In this document: positions 35,038-44,600 of the stretch, in pieces | Layout of the letters: the number at the start of each line of letters is the position of its first letter | How positions within the stretch are numbered: position 1 is the first letter of the stretch | NCBI RefSeq assembly: GCF_008923365.1 | Contig: NZ_WBMR01000005.1 | Location: 1 to 64,000 of the forward strand | Direction of reading: 5' to 3' | DNA: 64,000 nucleotides | Source of the DNA: Actinomadura montaniterrae | GTDB taxonomy: Bacteria > Actinomycetota > Actinomycetes > Streptosporangiales > Streptosporangiaceae | Notes under the pieces: model-generated | What the model was told of the DNA's origin: nothing | Seen by the model: the letters and a program-made list of their open reading frames with translations, nothing else | The model's database searches: none | Position numbers and translations under genes: made by a program

Positions 35038-36005
35038 CGGGTCTCCCCCTGACGCACCATGACCCGCACGTACAGCGCGGTGACGACGAGCAGGATCAGC
35101 GTGAGCACCGCCGCGATGGCCGAGCCCATCCCGAGCTTGGGGTTGAGCGCGCCGAACGCCTCGGAGTAGCCGTACAGCGACAGGTTGAACGCGTCGCGGT
35201 TGGCCATCCCGGACATGATGAACAGCTGGGTGAACACCTTGAAGTCCCAGATGATCGACATCACCAGGACGACGAGGAAGATCGGCTTGAGCATCGGGTA
35301 GGTGAGGCTCCAGAACGTCCGCCACGGGCCGGAGCCGTCCACCCGCGCCGCCTCGTACAGCTCGCTCGGGACGCTCTTCAGCCCGGCGAGCACCGACACC
35401 GCCACGAACGGGCACGCCTGCCACACCACGCAGACCGTCAGCACCGTGTAGGTGGACAGCGGCGTGGAGAACCAGTTGTAGTCGTTCCAGCCGCCGCCGA
35501 CCAGCGCGTCCGGCAGCTTGTCGAGGAACCAGTTGACCAGGCCGCCGGTGGAGCCGAACAGCCAGCTGAAGATGATCGCGGCGGTGACCGGCGGGGTCGC
35601 CCAGGCGACCATCACGCCGCCGGAGACGAAGCTCGACATCCGCTTGCCGAGCTTGTTGAGCAGCAGCCCGACCAGCGTGCCGATCACCATGGTCAGGCTG
35701 ACGGCGACGATCGCGAACAGCACGGTGTGCCGGAACGCCGCCCAGAAGAGCGGGTCCTTGAGGATGGTGTCGAAGTTCTGGGTGCCGACCGACTCGGCCG
35801 GCTCGCCGCGCAGCTGGCGGTTGCCGACCTTCTGGAACGACATGATCCCGATCTGGATCATCGGCCAGAACATCAGCACGGCGATCACGACGACGGTCGG
35901 CGCGATCAGCAGGTAGGGCCCGAATCGGGGCCGGCGGCGCGGGCGCCCGCGGCCGGACGGTCTGCGGCCCGGCGGCCTGCGCACCGCGGGAGCGGTGTCG
36001 AGCAT
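35034..36005 (-). CDS. Carbohydrate ABC transporter permease, MalF type
   Basis: A 323-residue permease of the binding-protein-dependent type. After a basic cytoplasmic N-terminus (Pro/Gly/Arg-rich, about 30 residues), six helices follow. The EAA loop is SELYEAARVDGSGPWRTFW (about residues 215-233). It follows the binding-protein gene after a 90-nt gap that holds a very stable stem-loop. That arrangement would let the binding protein be made in excess of the permeases. Confidence 0.93.
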   Translation of the reverse strand: MLDTAPAVRRPPGRRPSGRGRPRRRPRFGPYLLIAPTVVVIAVLMFWPMIQIGIMSFQKVGNRQLRGEPAESVGTQNFDTILKDPLFWAAFRHTVLFAIVAVSLTMVIGTLVGLLLNKLGKRMSSFVSGGVMVAWATPPVTAAIIFSWLFGSTGGLVNWFLDKLPDALVGGGWNDYNWFSTPLSTYTVLTVCVVWQACPFVAVSVLAGLKSVPSELYEAARVDGSGPWRTFWSLTYPMLKPIFLVVLVMSIIWDFKVFTQLFIMSGMANRDAFNLSLYGYSEAFGALNPKLGMGSAIAAVLTLILLVVTALYVRVMVRQGETR

Positions 36006-36038
36006 GAACGCTTCCGATCAGCGGGGACGGGTGGCCTC

Positions 36039-36094
36039 ACCGAGTCCGGCGGGCCCGCGGGGGACATGCGGCGCGGGCCCGCCGGACGCTCGGT
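36039..36094 (-). terminator. Intra-operon stem-loop after the sugar-binding protein gene
   Basis: CCGGCGGGCCCGCG (36046-36059) pairs perfectly with CGCGGGCCCGCCGG (36072-36085). A further ACCGAG/CTCGGT pair (36039-36044 and 36089-36094) extends it with a small bulge. It lies just past the stop of the binding-protein gene and before the permease. It may end most transcripts or protect the 3' end of the upstream mRNA. Confidence 0.8.
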
Positions 36095-36095
36095 G

Positions 36096-37370
36096 CTACT
36101 GGTTGAGCAGCTCGTTGGCCTGCTCGTTGGCCTTCTTCATCTCGTCGTCGGCCGACTTGCCCTGCATGATCGCCTTCACCGCGTTCGGCAGCACCTTCTT
36201 GGACTGCTCGAAGTCGCCCCAGCCGGCGCTGATCGGGGTGAACTTGGTGTTGGTCGCGATCTGCGTGAACGGCGCCAGCGCCGGGTCGGAGAACTGGACG
36301 TCCGACCGCATCGACGAGAAGCCGCTGATGTCGGCCCACTTCTTGGCGTTCGCGGCGTTGTTGAGGATCGTGATGTAGTCGAACGCGGCCTTCTTGGCCT
36401 TGCTGTCCTTCCAGACGGCGAGGTCGGAGCCGCCCGCCATGACCGGCGCGTTCCCGCCCGTCTTGGCCGGGATCGGGAAGACCGCCCACTTGTCGGCGTT
36501 CTTCGGGGAGATCTTCTTCATCTGCGCCAGCGCCCAGCTGCCGTCGATGTACATGCCGAGCTTGCCGAGCGCGAAGTCGCGCTGCGGGCCGTCCAGCTCG
36601 TTCTTGCCGACGTACTTCTCCGGCGCGACCTTCTCCTTGCTGACGAGGCCGGCGTAGAAGTTCACCGCCTCGACGGCCTGCGGCTGGTCGAGCTTGCCGG
36701 TCCACTTGCCGCCGTCCTTGACGGCGACCTCGCCGCCGTTGCCCCAGATGAAGCTGACCAGGGCGTTGGTCTGGTCGCTCGGGGCGCCGATGCCGGGCAC
36801 CTTCTTGGCGTCCTGGACCTTCTTGGCGGCGGCGACCAGGTCGGCCCAGTTCGCGGGCGGCTGGATCTTCAGCTCGTCGAACCAGTCCTTGCGGTACCAG
36901 ATGGCGCGGACGCCGCCGTACCACGGCACGGCGTAGGTCTTGCCGTCCGCCTGGTCGTTGGCGATGGCGGTCTTGTTCAGGGTCTTGTTGTCCGCCCAGC
37001 CCGACATCTCGTCGGTGACGTCGGCGAGGTTGCCCTGCTCGATGTGCGACTGGACGTCGGTGTTGCCGAGCTCGGTCACGTCCGGGCCCTCGCCGCCGGC
37101 GGCGGCCTTCTGGAAGGTGGTGGCGACCTGCGGCCACGGCACGTACTTGATCTGCACGGCCGTGTTCGGGTGCTTCTGCTTGAACTCCGTCTCGACGCCC
37201 TTGAGGAAGTTCGTCTGCTCGGTGGTCCCGTCGCCCATCATCCAGACCTTGAGCTGCGCCGGGTCCTTGCCCGCGCCGGAGTCGTCGTCCTTCTTGCCGT
37301 CTCCGCCGCCGCAGGCCGTGGCGGCCAGGGCGATCGCGGCCGCCGTGGCCGCAACCTTGATGTACTTCAC
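36096..37370 (-). CDS. ABC sugar-binding lipoprotein
   Basis: A 424-residue extracellular binding protein. The signal peptide ends in the lipobox ATACGGG, with the first Cys at about residue 20. The mature part has the family phrases LKVWMMGDGTTEQ, FKQKHPNTAVQIKYVPW and FYAGLVSKEKVAPE. Type 1 sugar-binding proteins of the chito-oligosaccharide and N-acetylglucosamine classes look like this. It starts at a GTG with AGGAA upstream and diverges from a ROK regulator. With the NagZ-like enzyme downstream, GlcNAc dimers or muropeptide sugars are the likely cargo, but the specificity is inferred. Confidence 0.92.
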   Translation of the reverse strand: MKYIKVAATAAAIALAATACGGGDGKKDDDSGAGKDPAQLKVWMMGDGTTEQTNFLKGVETEFKQKHPNTAVQIKYVPWPQVATTFQKAAAGGEGPDVTELGNTDVQSHIEQGNLADVTDEMSGWADNKTLNKTAIANDQADGKTYAVPWYGGVRAIWYRKDWFDELKIQPPANWADLVAAAKKVQDAKKVPGIGAPSDQTNALVSFIWGNGGEVAVKDGGKWTGKLDQPQAVEAVNFYAGLVSKEKVAPEKYVGKNELDGPQRDFALGKLGMYIDGSWALAQMKKISPKNADKWAVFPIPAKTGGNAPVMAGGSDLAVWKDSKAKKAAFDYITILNNAANAKKWADISGFSSMRSDVQFSDPALAPFTQIATNTKFTPISAGWGDFEQSKKVLPNAVKAIMQGKSADDEMKKANEQANELLNQ

Positions 37371-37563
37371 TGGGGGTTCCTTTCCGGCATCGCCTCGCGG
37401 GGCCTTGTGGCCTGCGGTGCGAGTGGAGCACGCCCCGACCCTTTAGGGTCCGGGACATGCCCCGCTCGCCGTCGCGTCGCTCGCGGGCGCCCTGCTCGCC
37501 AGTCGGCGCTCTGCACGCCCCTCCCCGGATGAGGGGTCGGTCGGCGCTTGCGGGTAAACTAAC

Positions 37564-37576
37564 AAGAAACTTTCCT
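37564..37576. promoter_or_regulatory. Candidate ROK operator between regulator and sugar operon
   Basis: AAGAAACTTTCCT is a nearly symmetric repeat around a central C within an unusually AT-rich part of the 252-nt divergent gap. On the minus strand it overlaps TTGTTT and TAGTTT, possible promoter boxes for the sugar operon. ROK regulators usually bind such AT-rich symmetric sites. Confidence 0.4.
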
Positions 37577-37622
37577 AAACAAAACCGCCCGTTAGCGGAT
37601 TGAGACATCGAGGGGTACCAGC

Positions 37623-38846
37623 ATGGCCAGACGCCCGGGAACACCGCGGCTGCTGCGTGAGCTGAACGACCGCGCGGCGCTGGACCTGCTCGTCGAGCAC
37701 GGCCCGCTGACGCGCGCGCAGATCGGCGAGCACACCGGGCTCTCCAAGGTCACCGCCTCCCAACTGCTGTCCCGGCTCGAGGAGCGCGGACTGGTGGCGG
37801 TCGTCGGGGAACAGGCCGGGGGCCGCGGGCCGAACGCCGCCCTGTACGCCGTGGTGCCGTCGAGCGCCTACGTCGCGGGTCTGGAGGTGGGGCCGGACGG
37901 TGTCACCGCGGGCGTCGCCGACATCACCGGACGCATGGTCGCCCAGGTTACCGTCGATCCGAACGGCGCTGACGAGCCCGTCAAGATGGTCCACAACGCG
38001 GTTGTCAAGGCGTGCCGCTCCGCCAAGGTCGCGCTGAACCGGCTGAGCGCCTTCGTCATCGGCACCCCCGGCGTCGTCGACCCGCGCTCCGGCGACGTGC
38101 AGTTCTCCTTCGACCTTCCCGCCTGGCACGAGGGCGTGCTCGCCGCCCTGCGCACCGACCTGCGCCGTCCGGTGACGATCGAGAACGACGTGAACCTCGC
38201 CGCGGTCGCCGAGCGCGCCTACGGCGCCGCGCGCGACACCGACGACTTCGCGCTGATGTGGTTCGACCGCGGCATGGGCCTTTCGGTGATGCTCGGCGGC
38301 CGGCTGCACCGCGGCCGGTCCGGCGGCGCGGGGGAGATCGGGTACCTGCCCGTCCCGGGGGCGCCGCTGCCGCTGAGCACCGCCCGCCGTGTCCCCGAGG
38401 AGGAGGGCGGCGTCACCGAGTCGACCTCGTGGGGCATCCCGACCCTCGCCGGCGGCTACGGCGCCCTGGTCGGCGCGGACGGGGTCCGCGCCCTCGCGCA
38501 CGAGCACGGCATCACCGAGGCGACCGCGGTGGAGTGCGTCCAGGCGGCGGCGGCCGACGAGTCCCGCGGCGGGGCGTTCCTGGACGAGCTCGCCAACCGG
38601 TTCTCCTACGGCGTGACCTCGGTCAACATCGTCCTGGACCCGGGGCTGGTGGTGCTGTCGGGCAGCCTCGGACGGGCCGGCGGGGCGCCCCTCGCCACCC
38701 GCATCGAACGGGCCGTGGGGCGGATCAGCCCCACCCGTCCCACCGTCGCGGTGACGGAGGTGGAGGGCAACCCGGTGCTGCGCGGCGCCCTGCACGCCGC
38801 CCTGGAGCGCGCCCGCGACGAGGTCTTCTCCGCGGGCGAGGACTGA
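37623..38846 (+). CDS. ROK-family transcriptional regulator
   Basis: A 407-residue protein. A winged helix at about residues 12-70 (LTRAQIGEHTGLSKVTASQ, then LLSRLEERGLV) precedes an actin-like ROK domain with GLEVGPDGVTAGVADITG (phosphate 1) and VIGTPGVVDP. The GGAGEIGYLPV loop is present, but the zinc motif C-x-C-G-x2-G-C that normally follows is replaced by a Cys-free acidic stretch (EEEGGVTES). The protein diverges from the sugar operon and probably represses it until a sugar or sugar phosphate binds. Two strong hairpins follow the stop. Confidence 0.88.
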   Translation: MARRPGTPRLLRELNDRAALDLLVEHGPLTRAQIGEHTGLSKVTASQLLSRLEERGLVAVVGEQAGGRGPNAALYAVVPSSAYVAGLEVGPDGVTAGVADITGRMVAQVTVDPNGADEPVKMVHNAVVKACRSAKVALNRLSAFVIGTPGVVDPRSGDVQFSFDLPAWHEGVLAALRTDLRRPVTIENDVNLAAVAERAYGAARDTDDFALMWFDRGMGLSVMLGGRLHRGRSGGAGEIGYLPVPGAPLPLSTARRVPEEEGGVTESTSWGIPTLAGGYGALVGADGVRALAHEHGITEATAVECVQAAAADESRGGAFLDELANRFSYGVTSVNIVLDPGLVVLSGSLGRAGGAPLATRIERAVGRISPTRPTVAVTEVEGNPVLRGALHAALERARDEVFSAGED

Positions 38847-38905
38847 CCCCGCCCCGCGCCGCGCCGGACCCGGCCGGGCGGCGGGACCTCATGTGGGCAT
38901 GGCGA

Positions 38906-38932
38906 AGCGCCCCCGCCTGAAACGGGGGCGCT
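38906..38932 (+). terminator. Terminator of the ROK gene
   Basis: AGCGCCCCCG (38906-38915) pairs perfectly with CGGGGGCGCT (38923-38932) around CCTGAAA, 60 nt past the stop codon. Confidence 0.75.
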
Positions 38933-38941
38933 CACTCGTGT

Positions 38942-38971
38942 CCGGTCACCCGGCGCGCGCCGGGTGACCGG
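38942..38971 (-). terminator. Terminator facing the small basic protein gene
   Basis: CCGGTCACCCGGC (38942-38954) pairs perfectly with GCCGGGTGACCGG (38959-38971) around GCGC. It lies 7 nt beyond the TAA of the leftward small gene, so each of the two convergent genes has its own hairpin. Confidence 0.7.
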
Positions 38972-38978
38972 TCGGTTC

Positions 38979-39113
38979 TTACTTCCCCTGCGCGGCGACG
39001 GCCGCGGGCTGGTCATGGCGCCGCGGGTCGTTGAGCGCGCGGTCGATGACCGTCTGGCTGATGATCTGGCGCTTGCGCCGCTGCGCGGCGGCCCACCGTG
39101 CCGTAGGTGTCAT
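38979..39113 (-). CDS. Small basic protein of 44 residues, unknown
   Basis: The protein has nine Arg or Lys in 44 residues. It begins MTPTARWAAAQRRKRQ and continues IISQTVIDRALNDPRR. The composition (Ile-Ile, Asn-Asp, several Gln) is not what random high-GC frames give. The TAA stop is rare here. A perfect hairpin lies 7 nt beyond it. No ribosome-binding site is obvious before the ATG at 39113. It could be a nucleic-acid-binding or regulatory peptide; I know no family. Confidence 0.42.
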   Translation of the reverse strand: MTPTARWAAAQRRKRQIISQTVIDRALNDPRRHDQPAAVAAQGK

Positions 39114-39222
39114 GGCGAAACCCCGTTCCGCGGTGACGCTCTCCCCGTGGCCACCGCAACCCCGTAATGACTTCATGGTCTCAAACAAGGGGCTCGCGGG
39201 GATCCATCTTGGGGATGAATTC

Positions 39223-39235
39223 GAGGTCAGACCTC
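39223..39235. promoter_or_regulatory. 13-bp palindrome in the gap before secA2
   Basis: GAGGTCAGACCTC has perfect 6-bp arms around a central A. It stands 110 nt before secA2 and 110 nt upstream of the small basic gene. It may be an operator for either; nothing else supports it. Confidence 0.3.
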
Positions 39236-39345
39236 GTGCGGAGACCTCCCGGAGATCTTCCGGAGACCTTCCGCGGTGATCATGTGGAACGAGGGATCCG
39301 ACCCGGCCGTTGGGGGGACCGTGACCGAGCCATCGAGGGGGCGTT

Positions 39346-41676
39346 ATGGCGCTGCGTGACCGATTCCGGCGGCTCGTCCAGAAGCCCGGAAGCGTCGACC
39401 TCGCACCCTTCCGCGCCGTCGCCGAGGAGGCCGGACGGCGCGAGGAGCGGGTGCGCGGCCTCACCGACGCGGAGCTGACCGCCGCCGCGTCCGCCCCGGA
39501 CCTGATCGCCGACCTGCCGGAGTTCTGCGCGGTCGGCCGCGAGGCCGCCCGCCGCGCGATCGGCGAGCGGCCCTTCGACGTCCAGCTCACCGGCACCCTG
39601 GCGCTGCTCGCCGGGCACGTCGCCGAGATGGCCACCGGCGAGGGCAAGACCCTCGCCGGCGCCCTCGCCGCCGCCGGATACGCGCTGCGCGGCGAACGCG
39701 TCCACGTCATGTCGGTGAACGACTACCTCGCCCGCCGCGACGCCGCCTGGATGGGACCGCTCTACGCCATGCTCGGGGTGACGGCCGCCTCGATCGGCCA
39801 GTCCTCCACGCCCGACGAACGGCGCGCCGCGTACCGCGCCGACGTCGTGTACGGGCCCGTCAGCGAGATCGGCTTCGACCTGCTCCGCGACCGCCTCGTC
39901 ACCGACCCCGCCGACGCCGTGCAGGCCGCGGCGTCCGTCGCGCTGATCGATGAGGCCGACTCGGTGCTGGTGGACGAGGCGATGGTCCCGCTGGTGCTGG
40001 CCGGCGCCGCCGACCGCGACCCCGCCGACCCCCGGTACGCCGACCTCGTCCGGCGGCTGCGGCCCGGCCTGCACTACGCCACCGACGAGGAGGCCCGCAA
40101 CGTCCAGCTAACCGCGGCGGGCACCCGCGAGGTCGAGCGCGTCCTCGGCCTCGACCTGTACGCCCCCGAGAACCTCGCGACCCTGACCGCCGTGAACGTC
40201 GCGCTGCACGCCGAGGTGCTGCTGCACCGCGACGTCGACTACATCGTCCGCGACGGCGCCGTGAAGCTGATCAGCGAGTCGCGCGGCCGGGTCGCGCTGC
40301 TCCAGCGCTGGCCGGACGGCCTGCAGGCGGCCGTCGAGGCGAAGGAGGAGCTGGCGGCGTCGCCGTCCGGGGAGATCCTCGACTCGATCACCGTGCAGGA
40401 GCTGGTCGGCCGCTACCCGGTCCGCTGCGGGATGACCGGCACCGCGATGGCCGTCGCGGGGCAGCTCACCGAGTTCTACGGGCTGCAGATCGCCGTCGTC
40501 CCGCCGAACCGGCCCTGCGTCCGCGACGACGAGCCCGACCGCCTGTACGCCACCACCGCCGACAAGGAGGTCGCGGTCGTCGAGGAGATCGTCGCGGCGC
40601 ACGCCGCCGGGCGGCCCGTCCTCGTCGGCACCGGCGACGTCGCCGAGTCCGAGCGGCTCGCCCGCCGGCTCGTCCGCGCGGGCGTCGACCCCGTCGTCCT
40701 CAACGCCAAGAACGACGCCGAGGAGGCCGCGATCATCGCCGAGGCCGGCGCGCCCGGCGCGGTCACCGTCTCCACCCAGATGGCGGGCCGCGGCACCGAC
40801 ATCCGGCTCGGCGGCGGCCCCGGCGTACCCGTCCCCGGCACCGCGCCCGCCGACCGGGACGCGGCGCGCCGCGACCAGGTCGCCGACGCGGGCGGCCTGC
40901 TCGTGATCGGCACCGGCCGCTACCACAGCAGCCGCCTGGACGACCAGCTCCGCGGCCGCGCCGGCCGCCAGGGCGACCCCGGCGGGTCGGTGTTCTTCAC
41001 CAGCCTCCAGGACGACCTCGTCACCCGCTACGCGCCCGACGAGACCTACAAGGGGCCCGCCGCGGACGACGGCCGCGTCGACGACAAGGGCGCGCACTGG
41101 ATCGTCGGCCACGCCCAGCGCGTCGCCGAGGGCGTCGACCTCGAACTGCACCGCAACACCTGGCGCTACAACCAGCTGATCGGGCTGCAGCGCCGCGAGG
41201 TGCTCACCGAGCGCGACGCCGTCCTGACCGGCGACGCCGCCGACAAGGCCATGGCCGCCGACGCCCCCGGAAAGCACGCCGAGCTGGTGAAGATCGCCGG
41301 TGCGGACGCGGTCGCGGAGGCCGCCCGGCAGGTCGTCCTCTACCAGCTGGACCGCTGCTGGGCCGAGCACCTGGCCTTCCTCGCCGACCTGCGCGAGGGC
41401 ATCCACCTGCGCTCCCTCGGCCGCGGCCTGGACCCGCTGGTCGAGTTCAACCGGGAGGCCGTCCCGGCGGGCAAGCGCCTCCTCGGCGACGCCCGGCGGC
41501 GGGCGGCGGCCGCGTTCGCGGACCTCACCGCGACCGAGGCCGGCGTCGACCTCGACGCCGCCGGCCTCAAGCGGCCGTCCGCGACCTGGACGTACCTCGT
41601 CCACGACAACCCGTTCGGCTCCCTCGACGAGCGCGCCCTCCGCGGCCTGATCTCCATGTTCAAGGGCCGCCGCTGA
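39346..41676 (+). CDS. secA2: Accessory preprotein translocase ATPase SecA2
   Basis: A 776-residue SecA-type motor. Walker A reads EMATGEGKTLAGALAA, Walker B is VALIDEADSVLVDEA, and the helicase motif includes STQMAGRGTDIRLGG. The C-terminal scaffold has YQLDRCWAEHLAFLADLREG. It is about 150 residues shorter than housekeeping SecA and lacks the zinc-binding C-terminal tail, as SecA2 proteins do. SecA2 exports a subset of proteins lacking standard signals. No accessory SecY2 is nearby. GAGGGGGC precedes the ATG. It converges on lhr, leaving only 7 nt between the stops. Confidence 0.9.
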   Translation: MALRDRFRRLVQKPGSVDLAPFRAVAEEAGRREERVRGLTDAELTAAASAPDLIADLPEFCAVGREAARRAIGERPFDVQLTGTLALLAGHVAEMATGEGKTLAGALAAAGYALRGERVHVMSVNDYLARRDAAWMGPLYAMLGVTAASIGQSSTPDERRAAYRADVVYGPVSEIGFDLLRDRLVTDPADAVQAAASVALIDEADSVLVDEAMVPLVLAGAADRDPADPRYADLVRRLRPGLHYATDEEARNVQLTAAGTREVERVLGLDLYAPENLATLTAVNVALHAEVLLHRDVDYIVRDGAVKLISESRGRVALLQRWPDGLQAAVEAKEELAASPSGEILDSITVQELVGRYPVRCGMTGTAMAVAGQLTEFYGLQIAVVPPNRPCVRDDEPDRLYATTADKEVAVVEEIVAAHAAGRPVLVGTGDVAESERLARRLVRAGVDPVVLNAKNDAEEAAIIAEAGAPGAVTVSTQMAGRGTDIRLGGGPGVPVPGTAPADRDAARRDQVADAGGLLVIGTGRYHSSRLDDQLRGRAGRQGDPGGSVFFTSLQDDLVTRYAPDETYKGPAADDGRVDDKGAHWIVGHAQRVAEGVDLELHRNTWRYNQLIGLQRREVLTERDAVLTGDAADKAMAADAPGKHAELVKIAGADAVAEAARQVVLYQLDRCWAEHLAFLADLREGIHLRSLGRGLDPLVEFNREAVPAGKRLLGDARRRAAAAFADLTATEAGVDLDAAGLKRPSATWTYLVHDNPFGSLDERALRGLISMFKGRR

Positions 41677-41683
41677 ACCCCCG

Positions 41684-44600
41684 TCACGCGCGCAGGCGCA
41701 GGCCCCGGGGGGTGGGGTGGAAGCCCGCCGACTCCAGCGCGGCGGCGAGCGGCGAGTCGTTGATCGCCGCGCCGTCGGCGCGCTCGACGGTCAGCTTGCC
41801 GAGCGCGCCCTCGCGCACGGCGAGCGCGAGCGCGTCGACCGCGGGCTGCAGCACGTCCGGGTCGTCGTCCCAGGTCAGCAGCGTCTTGCCGCCGCGCTCC
41901 ACGTAGAGGACGAGGCGCCCCTCGACCAGCACGACGAGGGCGCCCGCCTTGCGGCCCGGCTTGTGGCCGCTCGCGACCTCGTCGTCGCGGCCGGGCCACG
42001 GCAGCGCGGCGCCGTACGGGTTCGCGGGGTCGGCGGCGGCGAGCACCAGCGCCCGGACGTCCGGTTTGCGGGGCGTCTCCCAGAGCGCGGAGATGTCGTC
42101 GGGCGCCGCGGCCGCCGGACGCAGCGCGCGGAGCCGGTCGACCGCCCCGGGCAGCGCGAACTGCGCGGCGCCCAGGCCCTCGACGAAGTACCCGCGCCGG
42201 CACCGGCCGCTCTCCTCGAACGCGCGCAGCACCGGGTACACCGCGGAGAACCCGCCGGGCGTGCGCTCGGCCGCCACCGCGCCCCGGATGACGATGCCGT
42301 ACCGCTCCAGCAGCGCCTCCGCCAGCGCGTGCGAGCGCAGCGTCGCGGTGGTCTCGCGCCCCGGCAGCGGCCACCAGCGGCCCGCGACCGTCGGCGGGCC
42401 CGTCCTGGACGGCAGGACGGGACGGCCGCGCCGGGTCGTCCGCGACCGGTGCGTGGGCCGGCCCGAGCCGAGCGCCGCCCGCAGCGGGGCGAGGGTGTCG
42501 TTGGTCAGGTGCCCCGCCCAGACCAGGTCCCACACGGCCGTGGCGAGGTCGGCGTCGGAGGTGGTGACCTGCGCGTTCACCCGGTCGGAGAGGGTGCGGA
42601 AGAACAGCGCGCCGCCGCCGTCGAGGGCGTCCAGCACGGCCTGGTGCGCGGGCGTGAGGGTGATCTCCGCGGGCTCCGGCATGAGCAGCGGCGCGGTGTC
42701 GGCCAGGTACAGCGCGACCCAGCCGTCGCCGCCGGGCAGCCCGCCCTGACCCGCCCAGACCACCTCGCCGGCGGACGTCAGCTCGTCCAGCATGGCGGGG
42801 GAGTAGCCCGCGACCCGCGACGGCAGCACCAGCGACTCCAGCGCCGACGCCGGGACCGCCGCGCCCTGGAGCTGCTCGATCGCCTGGACGAGCGCGTCGA
42901 TGCCGCGCAGCCGCGACCCGCCCGCGATGCCGTGCCAGACGGGCAGGAACCGGCCGAGCGACTCCGGCGGCGACGGCTCCACCTCGGCGCGCAGCCGCGC
43001 CAGCGACCGGCGCCGCAGCGTCCGCAGCACCCCGGTGTCGCACCATTCGCTGGTCAGCGGGCCCGCGACGGCCTCGACGGGCAGGAACTCGCCCTCGACG
43101 ACCCGGCCCGCGCCCGCCAGCCGGCGGAGCGTCTCGGCGACCACGGCCGCGCCGAGCCCGAAGCGCACCGCGACCTCGCCGGTCCGGAACGGCCCGTGTG
43201 TGCGCGCGTAGCGGGACACCAGGTCGCCGAGCGGGTCGTCCACTGGTTCCAGGAACGCCTCGGGGACGCCGACGGGCAGCGGCGCGCCGAGCGCGTCCCG
43301 GAGCCGCGCCGCGTCCTCGATCGCGGCCCACCGCTCCTCCCCGGCGACGCGGACGCGGATCGCCCGGCGGGTGGCCTCGAGCTCCTCCAGCCACCGCGAC
43401 GCGTGGACAAGAACGTCCGGCGCCGCGGCGTCGGCATCGAGGGGGCCGGGTTCGCGATCCGGATCCGGGGCGGTGTCGGGTGCCAGGGTCGTTCGCAGAG
43501 CGACCTCGGTGGTCGTGAGCGGGCCGAGGGTGCGCAGCAGGTCGGCGACGCCTTCGAGGTCGCGGGCGCGGCGGTCGGGCGCCAGGCGCTGGAGTTCGCG
43601 CTCGATGTCGGCGACGGCGTCCGGGTCGAGCAGCTCGCGCAGGTCGGCCTGGCCGAGCAGCTCGGCGAGCAGCGCCGAGTCGAGCGCCAGCGCCTGGGCG
43701 CGGCGCTCCGCCAGCGGCGAGTCGCCCTCGTACATGAACGCGCCGACGTAGTGGAACAGCAGGGAGCGCGCGTAGGGCGACGGCTCGGGCGTCTCCACCT
43801 CGACGAGCCGGACCTTGCGGCCGGACATGTCGCGCATCAGCTGCACGAGGCCCGGGACGTCGAACACGTCCTGCAGGCACTCGCGCATCGTCTCCAGCGT
43901 GATCGGGAACGACGGGTACTTGCTCGCGACCGCCAGCAGTTGCGCGGCGCGCTGGCGCTGCTGCCACAGCGGCATCCGCTTGTCGGGGCGGCGGCGCGGC
44001 AGCAGCAGGGAGCGCGCGGCGCACTCGCGGAACCGCGCCGCGAACAGCGCGGAGCCGCCCAGCTCGTCCACCACGATCCGCTCGATGTCGTCGGCGTCGA
44101 ACACCGCGAGGTCGAGGCTCGGGGGCTCGTCCATGTCGGGGATGCGGATGACGATGCCGTCGTCGGCGTGCATGGCCTGCGCGTCGACGCCGTACCGTTC
44201 GCGCAGCCGGCCCGCGATGGCCAGCGCCCACGGGGCGTGCACGCGCGCGCCCAGCGGAGAGTGGACGACCATACGCCAGTCGCCGAGCTCGTCGCGGAAC
44301 CGTTCGACGACCATCGTGCGGTCGTCGGGGACGTGCCCGGTGGCCTCCCGCTGCTCGCCCAGGTACGACACGAGGTTCCCGGCGGCCCAGGCGTCCAGCC
44401 CGGCGGACGTGACGCGCTCGTGGGCCTCCTCGGCGGGCAGCCCCGCCAGCTCGCGGGTGAACGCGCCCAGCGCGCGCCCCAGCTCGGCGGGGCGGCCGAG
44501 CGCGTCGCCGTGCCAGAAGGGCAGCTTGCCGGGCTGCCCAGGCGCGGGCGAGACCAGGACGCGGTCGGGGGTGATGTCCTCGATCCGCCACGAGCTTGCG

